Assembly: GCF_040548815.1 (NCBI RefSeq)
Contig: NZ_JBEPSM010000001.1
Location: 1,860,001-1,924,000, forward strand
Direction: 5' to 3'
DNA from: Kaistia defluvii
GTDB taxonomy: Bacteria > Pseudomonadota > Alphaproteobacteria > Rhizobiales > Kaistiaceae
DNA: 64,000 nt
Position numbers and translations under genes: made by a program. Below the pieces are notes generated by a model. That model was not told where the DNA came from. It did no database searches and saw only the letters and a program-made list of their open reading frames with translations. This document shows positions 43,146 to 54,339 of the stretch, piece after piece (the stretch's first letter is position 1; every line of letters starts with the position of its first letter).

Positions 43146-43177
43146 GAGGCCTGCCCGCAAGGGCGGGCCTCTTTTTT
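43146..43177 (+). terminator. Rho-independent terminator of the PRC-barrel gene
   Basis: GAGGCCTGCCC-GCAA-GGGCGGGCCTC is an 11-bp stem (one G-U) followed by TTTTTT. It lies between the convergent PRC-barrel and ligA genes. Confidence 0.93.
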
Positions 43178-43183
43178 GTCGAC

Positions 43184-45421
<2,238 letters not shown>

Positions 45422-45424
45422 TCA

Positions 45425-46702
45425 TTAGTGGCCGACGTCGATCACGGCCGCCGGATCGGGATGATGCGGCGCGAACAGCCGGCCCCGCTCCGTCCAGATC
45501 ACCACGATCAGGCTCAGCACGCCGGTAAGCAGGAAGCCCGTCGCCAGCGGTAGAACCGTGCCGTTGAAGGCCTGTCCGATGATCGTGCCCACGATGGTGC
45601 CGAGGATCGTCGTGTAGAAGCCGATCATCGACGAGGCCGTGCCGGCGATCTCGCCGAGCGGCTCCATCGCCATCGTGTTGAAGTTCGGCATCGTCAGGCT
45701 GAACAGGAACTGGCAGGCGGCAAGGTTGAGCGCGAACAGGATCAGCGGCGGCTTGCCGTCGAACCAATAGGCCATGCCGACCATGACCAGCGACATCAGC
45801 ACATGGCCGCAGACGCCGGCATGCGAAATGCGGCGCATGCCGAGCCGGCGGACCAGGCGGATGTTTACGAAGGAGGCGATGCCCATCACGGCGGCGATCA
45901 TGCCGAAGACGAGCGGGAACATCGTGCCGAGGCCATAGACCTCCGTCTCGAAGATCTGCTGCGACGACGCGATATAGGCCATCAGGCCACCGAACATCAG
46001 GCCGATCGCCGTCGAATAGCCGACCGTCGCGCGCTCGTGCAGGCAGCGCTTCATGCCGTTGCCGATACGCGAGACCGAGAACGGCATCCGGTATTCGGGA
46101 TGCAGCGTTTCCGGCATGCGGCGGCCGAACCAGATGGCGATGCCCACGGCCATCACCAGCATGCTGACGAAGATCGCGTGCCAGGAGCCGAACAGCAGGA
46201 ACAGGCTGCCGATCGCCGGCGCGAACACCGGCACGATGATGAAGATCATCATCGTGAACGACATCACCCGCGCCATTTCGCGGCCTTCATACCGGTCGCG
46301 CACGATCGCCACGGAAAGAATGCGCGTCGCCGCCGCACCCATGCCCTGGACGAGACGTCCGACCAGCATCAGTTCGAAATTCGGCGCGAACAGCGCGATC
46401 ACGCTGCCGATCGAGAAGACCACCAGCCCGATCATCAGCGTCGGACGGCGGCCGATGATGTCGGATGCCGGCCCGTAGAACAGCTGCATGATGGCGAAGC
46501 CGGCCATGTAGACGCTCAGGATCAGCTGAACCTCGTTCGCCGAGGTGAGGCCGAAATCACGCTGGATGTGGCCGAAGGCAGGCAGCAGATTGTCGATCGA
46601 CATCGAGCCAAGCGCCATCATGAAGGCGATGATGACGACGAATTCGGCGAAAGACGGCTCACGGGCTGGACGCTCGGAAGCGCCCACGGACAAGACGGAC
46701 AT
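45425..46702 (-). CDS. MFS multidrug transporter, Bcr/CflA subfamily
   Basis: 425 residues from the ATG at 46702, with TTTGGAAAC upstream; 12 predicted membrane helices. AFMMALGSMSIDNLLPAFGH in helix 1, QLFYGPASDIIGRRPTLMIG (MFS loop 2-3) and GMGAAATRILSVAIVRDRYE are typical Bcr/CflA/DHA1 exporters. It probably exports toxic compounds in exchange for protons. It and the oxidase gene on its right sit between ligA and recN, which are neighbours in many related genomes. Confidence 0.9.
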   Translation of the reverse strand: MSVLSVGASERPAREPSFAEFVVIIAFMMALGSMSIDNLLPAFGHIQRDFGLTSANEVQLILSVYMAGFAIMQLFYGPASDIIGRRPTLMIGLVVFSIGSVIALFAPNFELMLVGRLVQGMGAAATRILSVAIVRDRYEGREMARVMSFTMMIFIIVPVFAPAIGSLFLLFGSWHAIFVSMLVMAVGIAIWFGRRMPETLHPEYRMPFSVSRIGNGMKRCLHERATVGYSTAIGLMFGGLMAYIASSQQIFETEVYGLGTMFPLVFGMIAAVMGIASFVNIRLVRRLGMRRISHAGVCGHVLMSLVMVGMAYWFDGKPPLILFALNLAACQFLFSLTMPNFNTMAMEPLGEIAGTASSMIGFYTTILGTIVGTIIGQAFNGTVLPLATGFLLTGVLSLIVVIWTERGRLFAPHHPDPAAVIDVGH

Positions 46703-47066
46703 AGCAAGTTTCCAAACGGGACGTCGGCAGGCGAAATGGCCTGCGCGAGTGCAACGAAGCGCCGGAGGCAGCATGGCGCTGGCCTGAAACGATCCTTGCG
46801 AGGGTATTCAACTAGGCGGAAATATGTGGCGTGGCCGTGACACAGGTCACAGGAGACGCGAGATCAGCCTCATCCCTAATCCATCCTCACTCCAAAGGCA
46901 ACCTTATGATTAACGTCGCCCGGCGCCAGGAAGGCCCGGAAGCGGCCCGAGATCCGCCCCCGATGTCGTATGCTCGCGGAGCGATATGGTCGCGGGCGGC
47001 ACATTATCGTACCATGCGGCGGGCACTCCCGAGATGCGGCAGACGCAGACCAGCGGAGGTAAGGCC
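46703..47066. other. Divergent promoter interval between MFS and oxidase genes
   Basis: This 364-base interval separates divergent starts. It holds a short perfect inverted repeat GTGAC-ACAG-GTCAC (46837-46850), a possible regulator site, and GGAGGT before the oxidase ATG. No credible gene was seen; frames across it lack ribosome sites. No clear -35/-10 pair was found on either strand. Confidence 0.5.
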
Positions 47067-48449
47067 ATGCCCAATCAGGAAGCCGTTGAACTCGCCAGCA
47101 AAATTCGCGGCCCGGTCATCGACCGCGACAGCCCCGAATACGACGACGTCCGCAAGCTCTACAACGGGATGATCGACAAGAAGCCGCGGATGATCGCGCG
47201 CTGCACGGACGTCGCCGACGTGATCGAGGCGGTCAACTTTGGCCGCGATCACAAATTGCTGATCGCCATACGCGGCGGCGGCCATAACGGACCCGGTCTC
47301 GCCAGTTGCGATGATGGTCTGGTCATCGACCTGTCCCAGATGAAAGGCGTCCGCGTCGATCCCGAGGCCGCGACCGTTCGGGTCGGCCCCGGCTGCACCC
47401 AGGGCGACGTCGACCATGCGACGCACGCCTTCGGCCTCGCCGTCCCGGCCGGGATCGTCTCGACCACCGGCATCGCCGGGCTGACGCTCGGCGGCGGCAC
47501 CGGCTACCTCACCCGCCAGTTCGGCCTCACCATCGACAACCTGCTCGAGGCCGATGTCGTCCTGGCCGATGGAAGCTTCGTCACCGCCAACAAATCCGAG
47601 CGACCCGACCTGTTCTGGGCCTTGCGCGGCGGCGGCGGCAATTTCGGCGTCGTGACCAGCTTCCTGTTCAAGGCCCATCCGGTGAACATGGTCTATGGCG
47701 GCCCCATCTTCTGGGACCAGAAGGACGCGGCCGCCGTCATGCGGCGCTATCGCGACAAGCTGCCGTCAGCGCCCGAACGGCTCGGCGCCTTCTTCGGCCT
47801 GAAAACCATGCCCTCCGCCGATCCCTTCCCGCGCGAGCATTGGGGCAAGCGCATCTGCGCGCTCATCTCCAGCTATAACGGGCCACAAGAAGAGGGCGTG
47901 GCGGCGATGAAACCCTTCCTGGAAGGCGTCCCGCCGCCGCTCGTCAACTGGATGAGCATGATGCCCTTCCCCGCGCTGCAAAGCCTGTTCGACCCGCTGA
48001 TGCCGACCGGCATGCAGTGGTACTGGAAGGGCGATTTTGTCGGCGAACTCACGGACGCCGCGATCGACGCGCACCTCACCCAGGCGGCGGACACGCCGAG
48101 CATGCTGTCGCTGATGCACCTCTATCCGATCGACGGCGCCGTGCACCGGGTCGGCAAGGACGAGACGGCCTGGAGCGCCCGCGACGCCCGCTGGTCCATG
48201 GTGATCGCCGGCATCGATCCGAACCCGCAACAGGCCGGGCCGATCAGCCGCTGGACCAAGAGCTACTGGCAGGCCGTGCATCCGCACAACAAGGATGGCG
48301 GCTATGTAAACTTCATGATGGATGACGAAGGCGACGCCCGGCTAAAGGCGACCTATGGTCCCAACTACGATCGCCTGATGGCGGTGAAGTCGAAATACGA
48401 TCCGGACAACCTGTTCCGGGTGAACCAGAACATCCGTCCCCTGCACTGA
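47067..48449 (+). CDS. FAD-binding oxidase of the berberine-bridge-enzyme family
   Basis: 460 residues from the ATG at 47067, with GGAGGT seven bases upstream. The PCMH FAD domain has LLIAIRGGGHNGPGLASCDD (the His after GGG is the usual 8-alpha-histidyl FAD site), GLVIDLSQMKGVRVDPEAAT, GIAGLTLGGGTGYLTRQFGL and DLFWALRGGGGNFGVVTSFL. The BBE C-terminal motif is YGPNYDRLMAVKSKYDPDNL-FRVNQNI. Such enzymes oxidise sugars, alkaloids or alcohols with O2. Substrate unknown. It is divergent from the MFS gene and may form an export/detoxification pair with it. Confidence 0.92.
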   Translation: MPNQEAVELASKIRGPVIDRDSPEYDDVRKLYNGMIDKKPRMIARCTDVADVIEAVNFGRDHKLLIAIRGGGHNGPGLASCDDGLVIDLSQMKGVRVDPEAATVRVGPGCTQGDVDHATHAFGLAVPAGIVSTTGIAGLTLGGGTGYLTRQFGLTIDNLLEADVVLADGSFVTANKSERPDLFWALRGGGGNFGVVTSFLFKAHPVNMVYGGPIFWDQKDAAAVMRRYRDKLPSAPERLGAFFGLKTMPSADPFPREHWGKRICALISSYNGPQEEGVAAMKPFLEGVPPPLVNWMSMMPFPALQSLFDPLMPTGMQWYWKGDFVGELTDAAIDAHLTQAADTPSMLSLMHLYPIDGAVHRVGKDETAWSARDARWSMVIAGIDPNPQQAGPISRWTKSYWQAVHPHNKDGGYVNFMMDDEGDARLKATYGPNYDRLMAVKSKYDPDNLFRVNQNIRPLH

Positions 48450-48497
48450 TCGACCAAGCCAGGCGGCGCGGCGAGCGCCGTGCCGCCTGAGGGTTGA

Positions 48498-50168
48498 TCA
48501 GGCGTTGCCGTGGATGAGTTGCTGGGCCGCGGCGCGCGCGGCGTCGGTGATGACGCTGCCGGCCAGCATGCGGGCGATTTCCTCGCGCCGCTCTTCGCCG
48601 AGCAGCGGCGTCACGCCGGTTGCCACGCGGTCCTCTCCGGCCACGCCATCCTTGGCGATGCGAAGGTGATTGCCGGCCCGCGCCGCGACCTGCGGCGCAT
48701 GGGTAACGGAAAGCACCTGCACGCGCTCGGCCAGACGCGAAAGCCGCCTGCCGATGGCTTCGGCCACCGCGCCGCCGACACCCGTGTCGATCTCGTCGAA
48801 GACCAGGGTCGGCGCCGAGCCGCGATCCGCCAGCGCCACCTTGATCGCCAGCAGGAAGCGGGAAAGCTCGCCACCCGAGGCGACCTTCATCATCGGCCCC
48901 GGCCGGGTGCCCGGATTGGTGCGGACAAAGAAATTCACGATATCGATGCCGGCGTCGCTGCGTTCTTCCGCATCCGTTTCGATCGAGACGATGAAGGCGG
49001 CGCGTTCCAGCTTCAGCGCCGGCAGTTCTTCCGCCACGCGCGTCTCGAGTTCTTCGGCGACGGCGCGACGACGGGCAGACAAGGCCGCGGCCAGCGCATC
49101 ATAGGTCCGGCAGGCAGCCTCGGCAGCCGCTTCCAGCGCCGCGAGCCGCTCCTCGCCGGAATCGAGCGCGGCAAGATCCGCCACCATGCGGTCGCGCAGG
49201 GCGGCGAGATTTTCCACCGCGACATCATGCTTGCGGGCGGCACCGCGCAGCGCGAACAGGCGCTCCTCGGTGCGCTCCAGTTCATTCGGATCGAATTCGC
49301 TGTCGCGCATCGAACGCGTCAGGATCGTCTCCGCCTCTTCCAGAGCGTTGATGGCGCTGTCGATCGCCTCGACGACGCCGTCGAGCAACCCCCCGGCCTG
49401 GTCGCGCTTGCGCTCCAGCCGGCGCGCGAGGCTGGCGAGGTTGGGGATCGGCGAGGTGTGGCCGGCGATCGTGTCATGCGCATCGGACAGATCGCCCGCG
49501 ATCTTCTCCGCCTGCATCATGGTGTGGCGGCGCTGGGCGAGTTCCGTCTCCTCGCCGGGCTGCGGCGAGAGCTTGGAGAGTTCCTCGACCGAGGCGCGGA
49601 GATAGTCGCCCTCCGACCGCGCCGAGGCGATCCGACGGCGCAGGGCCGCGACCTCGCTCTCGGCAGACCGCCAGGCGCGGAACGCCTCGGCGACCGCGAC
49701 AGCCTCGGGATCCAGCCCGCCAAATGCGTCGAGCAGCCGGCGATGGATCGCCGGGTCGATCAGCGCGCGGTCGTCATGCTGGCCGTGGATCTCGACGAGC
49801 GACGCGCCGACGTCTCGCAGCAGCGCGACGCTGACCGGCTGGTCGTTGACGAAGGCACGCGTCCGCCCGTCGCCGGTCTGCACCCGCCGAAGGATGATGT
49901 CGCCGTCATGATCGATGGAGTTGCTGCCGAGCAGCGTCCGCGCGGGATGGCCGGACGGCACGTCGAAGACGGCGGTCACCTGGCCCTGGCTGGCGCCCTG
50001 GCGGACCAGGGCCCCGTCCCCTCGCCCGCCAAGGGCGAGCGAGAGCGCGTCGAGCAGGATCGACTTGCCCGCGCCGGTCTCGCCGGTCAGCACCGTGAGA
50101 CCGCGCGAGAAGTCGATCTCGAGCCGATCGATGAGAACGATGTCGCGGATTGCGAGCGCGGCGAGCAT
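48498..50168 (-). CDS. recN: DNA repair protein RecN
   Basis: A 556-residue SMC-like ATPase acting early in double-strand-break repair. Walker A is GETGAGKS (residues 29-36, in LTVLTGETGAGKSILLDALS), followed by a long coiled-coil middle (about 150-360), the ABC signature region VASGGELSRFLLAIKVALAD, Walker B TLVFDEIDTGVGGAVAEAIG and the D-loop/H-loop VLSVTHAPQVAARAGNHL. It is 18 bases downstream of bamD on the same strand, so it is probably co-transcribed and no LexA-type direct repeat is visible in the gap. Confidence 0.96.
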   Translation of the reverse strand: MLAALAIRDIVLIDRLEIDFSRGLTVLTGETGAGKSILLDALSLALGGRGDGALVRQGASQGQVTAVFDVPSGHPARTLLGSNSIDHDGDIILRRVQTGDGRTRAFVNDQPVSVALLRDVGASLVEIHGQHDDRALIDPAIHRRLLDAFGGLDPEAVAVAEAFRAWRSAESEVAALRRRIASARSEGDYLRASVEELSKLSPQPGEETELAQRRHTMMQAEKIAGDLSDAHDTIAGHTSPIPNLASLARRLERKRDQAGGLLDGVVEAIDSAINALEEAETILTRSMRDSEFDPNELERTEERLFALRGAARKHDVAVENLAALRDRMVADLAALDSGEERLAALEAAAEAACRTYDALAAALSARRRAVAEELETRVAEELPALKLERAAFIVSIETDAEERSDAGIDIVNFFVRTNPGTRPGPMMKVASGGELSRFLLAIKVALADRGSAPTLVFDEIDTGVGGAVAEAIGRRLSRLAERVQVLSVTHAPQVAARAGNHLRIAKDGVAGEDRVATGVTPLLGEERREEIARMLAGSVITDAARAAAQQLIHGNA

Positions 50169-50186
50169 GGCGCGCCCTGTCCCCTG

Positions 50187-51059
50187 CTAGCCCGTGACGG
50201 AACGGAAGGCGCGGCTGATCCAGGAGCCCTTGCTCTCCGACGGCGAAACGCCGCCCGTCTGGAGAAGCGAATAGGCGTCCTTGTACCACTGCGAGTTCGG
50301 GAAGTTGTGACCCAGAACCGCGGCGGCGGTCTGCGCCTCCGGAACGATGCCCATCGCGTAATAGGCCGCGGTCAGGCGATAGAGCGCTTCCTCGACGTGA
50401 CGGGTGTTCGCGTAATCGGTCACGACCAGCTTGAAGCGGTTGATCGCGGCCGGATATTCCTTGCGCTCGAGATAGTAGCGGCCGACCTGCATTTCCTTGC
50501 CGGCCAGCTGGTCGCGCGCCACGACGATCGCCTTCTGAGCGTCGTCGACATATTCGGAGGTCGGGTACTTGTCGACCACCTCCTGCATGGCGGCGATCGC
50601 CTTCTTGGTCGCGTCCTGGTCGCGCGTCACTTCCGGGATCTGCTTGAAGTAGGACTGGCCGATAATGTACTGCGCGTAGCCCGCATCCGGGCTTGCCGGA
50701 TAGAGCGAGATGTAGCGGCGCGATGCGTTCACGGCGTCGTCATAGTTGCCCAGACGGTAATTCGTGAACGCCGTCATGATCAGCGCCTTGCGCGCCCATT
50801 CCGTATAGGGGTGCTGCTGATCGACCTGCTCGAACTGCTTCGCCGCGGCCTTCAGCTTGCCATTCTGCATCAGGGTCAGGCCCTGATTGTACATCTGGCC
50901 GGCCGGGACATCGGGCTCGTCTACAGTGTCGTCGTCCTTGGTCAGAGAGCAACCAGCGACGGCCACGAGCGCGCAGAGCGCGGCGGCACGCAGGGTGACG
51001 GAGCCGAACCGGCCAAAAGCGGCAAAGGTCGACGGGCGGATCGAGCTAACTACGTTCAT
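50187..51059 (-). CDS. bamD: Outer-membrane assembly lipoprotein BamD
   Basis: 290 residues. A lipoprotein signal peptide ends at the lipobox VAVAGC (lipidated Cys37). TPR-like repeats follow: AGQMYNQGLTLMQNGKLKAA, YTEWARKALIMTAFTNYRLG, AGYAQYIIGQSYFKQIPEVT-RDQDATKKAI and EEALYRLTAAYYAMGIVPEA. BamD is the essential lipoprotein of the BAM complex that inserts beta-barrel proteins. It sits between lpxC and recN in the conserved envelope block and would be needed to insert the autotransporter encoded upstream. Confidence 0.95.
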   Translation of the reverse strand: MNVVSSIRPSTFAAFGRFGSVTLRAAALCALVAVAGCSLTKDDDTVDEPDVPAGQMYNQGLTLMQNGKLKAAAKQFEQVDQQHPYTEWARKALIMTAFTNYRLGNYDDAVNASRRYISLYPASPDAGYAQYIIGQSYFKQIPEVTRDQDATKKAIAAMQEVVDKYPTSEYVDDAQKAIVVARDQLAGKEMQVGRYYLERKEYPAAINRFKLVVTDYANTRHVEEALYRLTAAYYAMGIVPEAQTAAAVLGHNFPNSQWYKDAYSLLQTGGVSPSESKGSWISRAFRSVTG

Positions 51060-51242
51060 TCACACATCGAACCGGCGTGAGCCGGCATCGCCTCTTTCGA
51101 TGGGGCAAAGCGGTGCAGCTTCTGTATCGGAAACAGCACGATGACGCCACCAGCCCTCGCAACCCATTGCCGCAATTTCGTGGCGGAGATGCGAGGGGTG
51201 ATAGAAATATCCGATCTGTGGGGAATTTGCTGCTTTTGCAGC

Positions 51243-52193
51243 CTAGGACTTGTCCGGCCCAAAGGCCGCCGCGGGCAAGCGGACGGGCATCTGGTCGTGG
51301 ACAATGTCGCGCTTCGGCACCGAAGGCGCCTCGACGAAGGTCCAGGCATCCGAATCAGCCAGCAGCGTCTCGACGATCTTGGCGTTCATCCGGTGACCGC
51401 CGCGATAGGAGCGGTAGGCGCCCAGGATCGGCGCGCCGGCCAGGGCCAGATCGCCGACGGCGTCGAGCGTCTTGTGACGCACGAACTCGTCCGCGAAACG
51501 GAGACCTTCCGGGTTGATCACCTTGTCGTCGCCCAGCACGACCGTGTTGTCGAGCGAGGAGCCGAGCGCGAGGCCGCGCGACCAGTAGAACTCGACATCC
51601 TTCAGGAAGCCGAACGTACGGGCGCGGGCGAGATCGCGGCGGAACACCGTGGGATCGAGGTCGACGACGAAGGCCTGGCGGCCGATCAGCGGCGATTCAA
51701 AATCGATGTCGATCTCGAAGCGGCGACCATCGAAGGGCAGCAGCTCGGAGAAGCCACCGGCATGCTCGATGCGGACCGGCTTCAGAACCTTGACGAAGCG
51801 GCGCGGCGCCGAAAGTGTGACGATCTCGGTCTGGTCGATCAGGTCGACGAAGGCTGCGGCGCTGCCATCCATCATCGGCACTTCGGCCGCGTCGATCTCG
51901 ACGACGACATTGTCGACGCCAAGGCCGTTGAAGGTCGCGAGCAGATGTTCGATGGTCGCGACGGAGACGCCGGCGAACGCAACGGTGGTGCAGGAATCGG
52001 TGGCGTGCAGGTGGTCGATCCGCGCATGGATCGGGTGACCGTCGCCGGCATCGATGCGGTGGAATACAATGCCCGTATCGGCCTCGGCCGGATTGAGGGA
52101 CATTGCCACGGGCTTGCCGCTATGAACGCCAATTCCAGATACCACCACGCGGTCGCGCAGAGTGGTCTGGTGCAGGCCTTGTCGTTTAGCCAT
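51243..52193 (-). CDS. lpxC: UDP-3-O-acyl-N-acetylglucosamine deacetylase
   Basis: The Zn-dependent first committed enzyme of lipid A synthesis. It has 316 residues from the ATG at 52193 (MAKRQGLHQTTLRDRVVVSG). The family motifs are VSGIGVHSGKPVAMSLNPAE, SVATIEHLLATFNGLGVDNV (Zn ligand His), DEFVRHKTLDAVGDLALAG (Zn ligands His/Asp) and AYRSYRGGHRMNAKIVETLL (catalytic His). The frame is open upstream to 52319, without support. A probable promoter lies at 52329-52357. Confidence 0.96.
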   Translation of the reverse strand: MAKRQGLHQTTLRDRVVVSGIGVHSGKPVAMSLNPAEADTGIVFHRIDAGDGHPIHARIDHLHATDSCTTVAFAGVSVATIEHLLATFNGLGVDNVVVEIDAAEVPMMDGSAAAFVDLIDQTEIVTLSAPRRFVKVLKPVRIEHAGGFSELLPFDGRRFEIDIDFESPLIGRQAFVVDLDPTVFRRDLARARTFGFLKDVEFYWSRGLALGSSLDNTVVLGDDKVINPEGLRFADEFVRHKTLDAVGDLALAGAPILGAYRSYRGGHRMNAKIVETLLADSDAWTFVEAPSVPKRDIVHDQMPVRLPAAAFGPDKS

Positions 52194-52328
52194 CAAATCG
52201 CCCCGAGAGAGCTTGTCAAAATCTGCGACTGCTCTGTGGTCCGCCCCCTGCTGTTCCGCACCTGTCTGATCCCTGGACCAGGAGAACGGCCAACCAGGAA
52301 TCACCAGATTCGTCAGCATGTTGTGATG

Positions 52329-52357
52329 CCTAGATAGAGCGTCGACCGGGCGGTCAA
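52329..52357 (-). promoter_or_regulatory. Predicted lpxC promoter
   Basis: On the minus strand TTGACC (52352-52357) is followed after 17 bases by TCTAGG (52329-52334); an alternative -10 TATCTA lies two bases nearer. It is placed between the ftsZ terminator and lpxC, where a new promoter is needed. Read by eye only. Confidence 0.45.
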
Positions 52358-52405
52358 CAAATCACTCTTTCTAACCTTCTGTAACGTGGCTTACGGACCC
52401 TGAAT

Positions 52406-52441
52406 AAAAGAGGCCCAGCGCTGTCTCCAGTGCCGGGCCTC
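52406..52441 (-). terminator. Terminator downstream of ftsZ
   Basis: On the minus strand GAGGCCC ... GGGCCTC (52435-52441 with 52410-52416), extended by an imperfect inner stem, is followed by TTTTATT. It is 21 bases after the ftsZ stop, so ftsZ and lpxC form separate transcripts or only partly read through. Confidence 0.82.
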
Positions 52442-52461
52442 GATCTTGCTTGTGTCGCGGC

Positions 52462-54240
52462 TTAGTTCGCCTGGCGGCGGAGGAAAGCCGGGATTTCGAG
52501 CTGGTCATCCTCGCTGCGCGGCATCACGCGACCATGCTGGTCGAGCTCTGCCTGGCGCGGGCGATAGTCCGGCTGTGCCTGCTGCGGGGCACGCGGCGGC
52601 TGGGCCTGCTGCGGCTGGCGCGGCGCGGCAGCGTAGCCGGCCTGCGGGGCCTGCGGCTGGCGAACCGGCTGCTGCGGGCTGCCCTGCTGGGGAGCGCGCT
52701 GCTGCGGGGCCGGCTGCTGGCGGGTCACCGGCGGTGCGGCTTCTTCTTCACGGCGGCCAAGACCTACATGCGCCAGGCGGCGCAGAAGGCTCATCGGACC
52801 ACGATCTTCCTCGACCTGCTGCTGGGGCTCGGCGCGCTGGGCCTGCATCTCGCGCTGGGCGACGACCGGGAAGTCCTCGACCCGCGGCATGCGGGATGCG
52901 GACGGAGCCTCGGCTGCCGGCGGGATGAAGGGCTGCGGAGCCGGAACGTGATCGTCACGGACCGGAGCCGGCACCATGTCGAACTCGTGGTCGAGTTCGG
53001 CTTCGGCGTAGGAAACGGCCGGCGGCGCCATCGGAGCGATGGTTACTCCAGGATCACGCACCGGATTTTGAGCCGGCGCGTGCTGCTGCACGGGAGCCTG
53101 CTGGGGAACGGCGGGGCGGAAGGCCGGAGCCTGGGCCTGCGGCGCGCGGGATTCAGTCTGAACCGAGGGGCGCGTCTGGGCCGGAGCCTGCGGGGCAGCC
53201 TGCTGGGCGGCGGCCTTCATGCGGGCAGCCATTTCCTGCGTGCGCAGGTCGCCGGGCGAGACTTCGTCCTTGGCATCCGACTCGATGCCGGTTGCGACGA
53301 CCGACACGCGGATGACACCCTCGAGGCTTTCCTCGAACGTGGCGCCCAGGATGATGTTCGCGTCGGGATCGACTTCCTCGCGGATACGGGTCGCGGCTTC
53401 GTCGACTTCGAACAGCGTCAGATCACGGCCGCCGGTGATCGAGATCAGCAGGCCGCGGGCGCCGTGCATCGAGGTCTCGTCGAGCAGCGGATTGGCGATG
53501 GCCGCCTCGGCAGCCATGATCGCGCGGCGCTCGCCGGAAGCTTCGCCCGTGCCCATCATGGCCTTGCCCATCTCGCGCATCACCGAGCGGACGTCGGCGA
53601 AGTCGAGATTGATCAGGCCTTCCTTGACCATCAGGTCGGTGATGCACGCGACGCCCGAATAGAGGACCTGGTCGGCCATCGCGAAGGCGTCGGCGAAGGT
53701 CGTCTTCTCGTTGGCGATGCGGAACAGGTTCTGGTTCGGAATGACGATGAGCGTGTCGACGCTCTCCTGCAGTTCCTTGATGCCGGCTTCGGCAACGCGC
53801 ATCCGGCGGGCACCTTCGAACTGGAAGGGCTTGGTCACCACACCGACGGTCAGTATACCGTGCGAGCGGGCCGTCCGGGCGATGACGGGAGCCGCACCCG
53901 TGCCCGTGCCGCCGCCCATGCCGGCGGTGACGAACACCATGTGCGAACCGGCGAGATGGTCGTTGATCTCGTCGATGACTTCTTCGGCGGCAGCGCGGCC
54001 GACATCCGGCATCGAGCCGGCGCCAAGGCCTTCGGTGACAGCGACGCCCATCTGGATCAGACGTTCGGCGCGGGCCGACATCAGCGCCTGGCTATCGGTG
54101 TTGGCGCAGACGAACTCGACCCCTTCGAGGCCCGAGCGAATCATGTTGTTGACGGCGTTGCCACCCGCGCCGCCTACGCCAAAGACCGTGATCTTGGGCT
54201 TCAGCTCAGTAATATCCGGCATCTTCAGGTTGATCGTCAT
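52462..54240 (-). CDS. ftsZ: Cell division GTPase FtsZ (long-tailed form)
   Basis: The tubulin-like protein that forms the Z ring. It has 592 residues from the ATG at 54240, with GAGGT upstream. The core spans about 1-330 with [20 protein letters not shown] and the GTP signature [15 protein letters not shown] (108-122), and T7 loop region [11 protein letters not shown]. Residues 335-580 are a Gln/Pro/Ala-rich disordered linker of about 250 residues, much longer than in E. coli. The C-terminal peptide [14 protein letters not shown], the docking site for FtsA and other partners, is intact. Long FtsZ tails are usual in Rhizobiales. Confidence 0.98.
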   Translation of the reverse strand: MTINLKMPDITELKPKITVFGVGGAGGNAVNNMIRSGLEGVEFVCANTDSQALMSARAERLIQMGVAVTEGLGAGSMPDVGRAAAEEVIDEINDHLAGSHMVFVTAGMGGGTGTGAAPVIARTARSHGILTVGVVTKPFQFEGARRMRVAEAGIKELQESVDTLIVIPNQNLFRIANEKTTFADAFAMADQVLYSGVACITDLMVKEGLINLDFADVRSVMREMGKAMMGTGEASGERRAIMAAEAAIANPLLDETSMHGARGLLISITGGRDLTLFEVDEAATRIREEVDPDANIILGATFEESLEGVIRVSVVATGIESDAKDEVSPGDLRTQEMAARMKAAAQQAAPQAPAQTRPSVQTESRAPQAQAPAFRPAVPQQAPVQQHAPAQNPVRDPGVTIAPMAPPAVSYAEAELDHEFDMVPAPVRDDHVPAPQPFIPPAAEAPSASRMPRVEDFPVVAQREMQAQRAEPQQQVEEDRGPMSLLRRLAHVGLGRREEEAAPPVTRQQPAPQQRAPQQGSPQQPVRQPQAPQAGYAAAPRQPQQAQPPRAPQQAQPDYRPRQAELDQHGRVMPRSEDDQLEIPAFLRRQAN

Positions 54241-54339
54241 GGTGACCTCGTCGTCTTGACCCCTAAGCCGGTGGCGTTCCCCGACCATATTTCCGTCAAA
54301 CTGAAGCGCCCCGCCGCGGACGCTTCATCTTGTTGCTTC

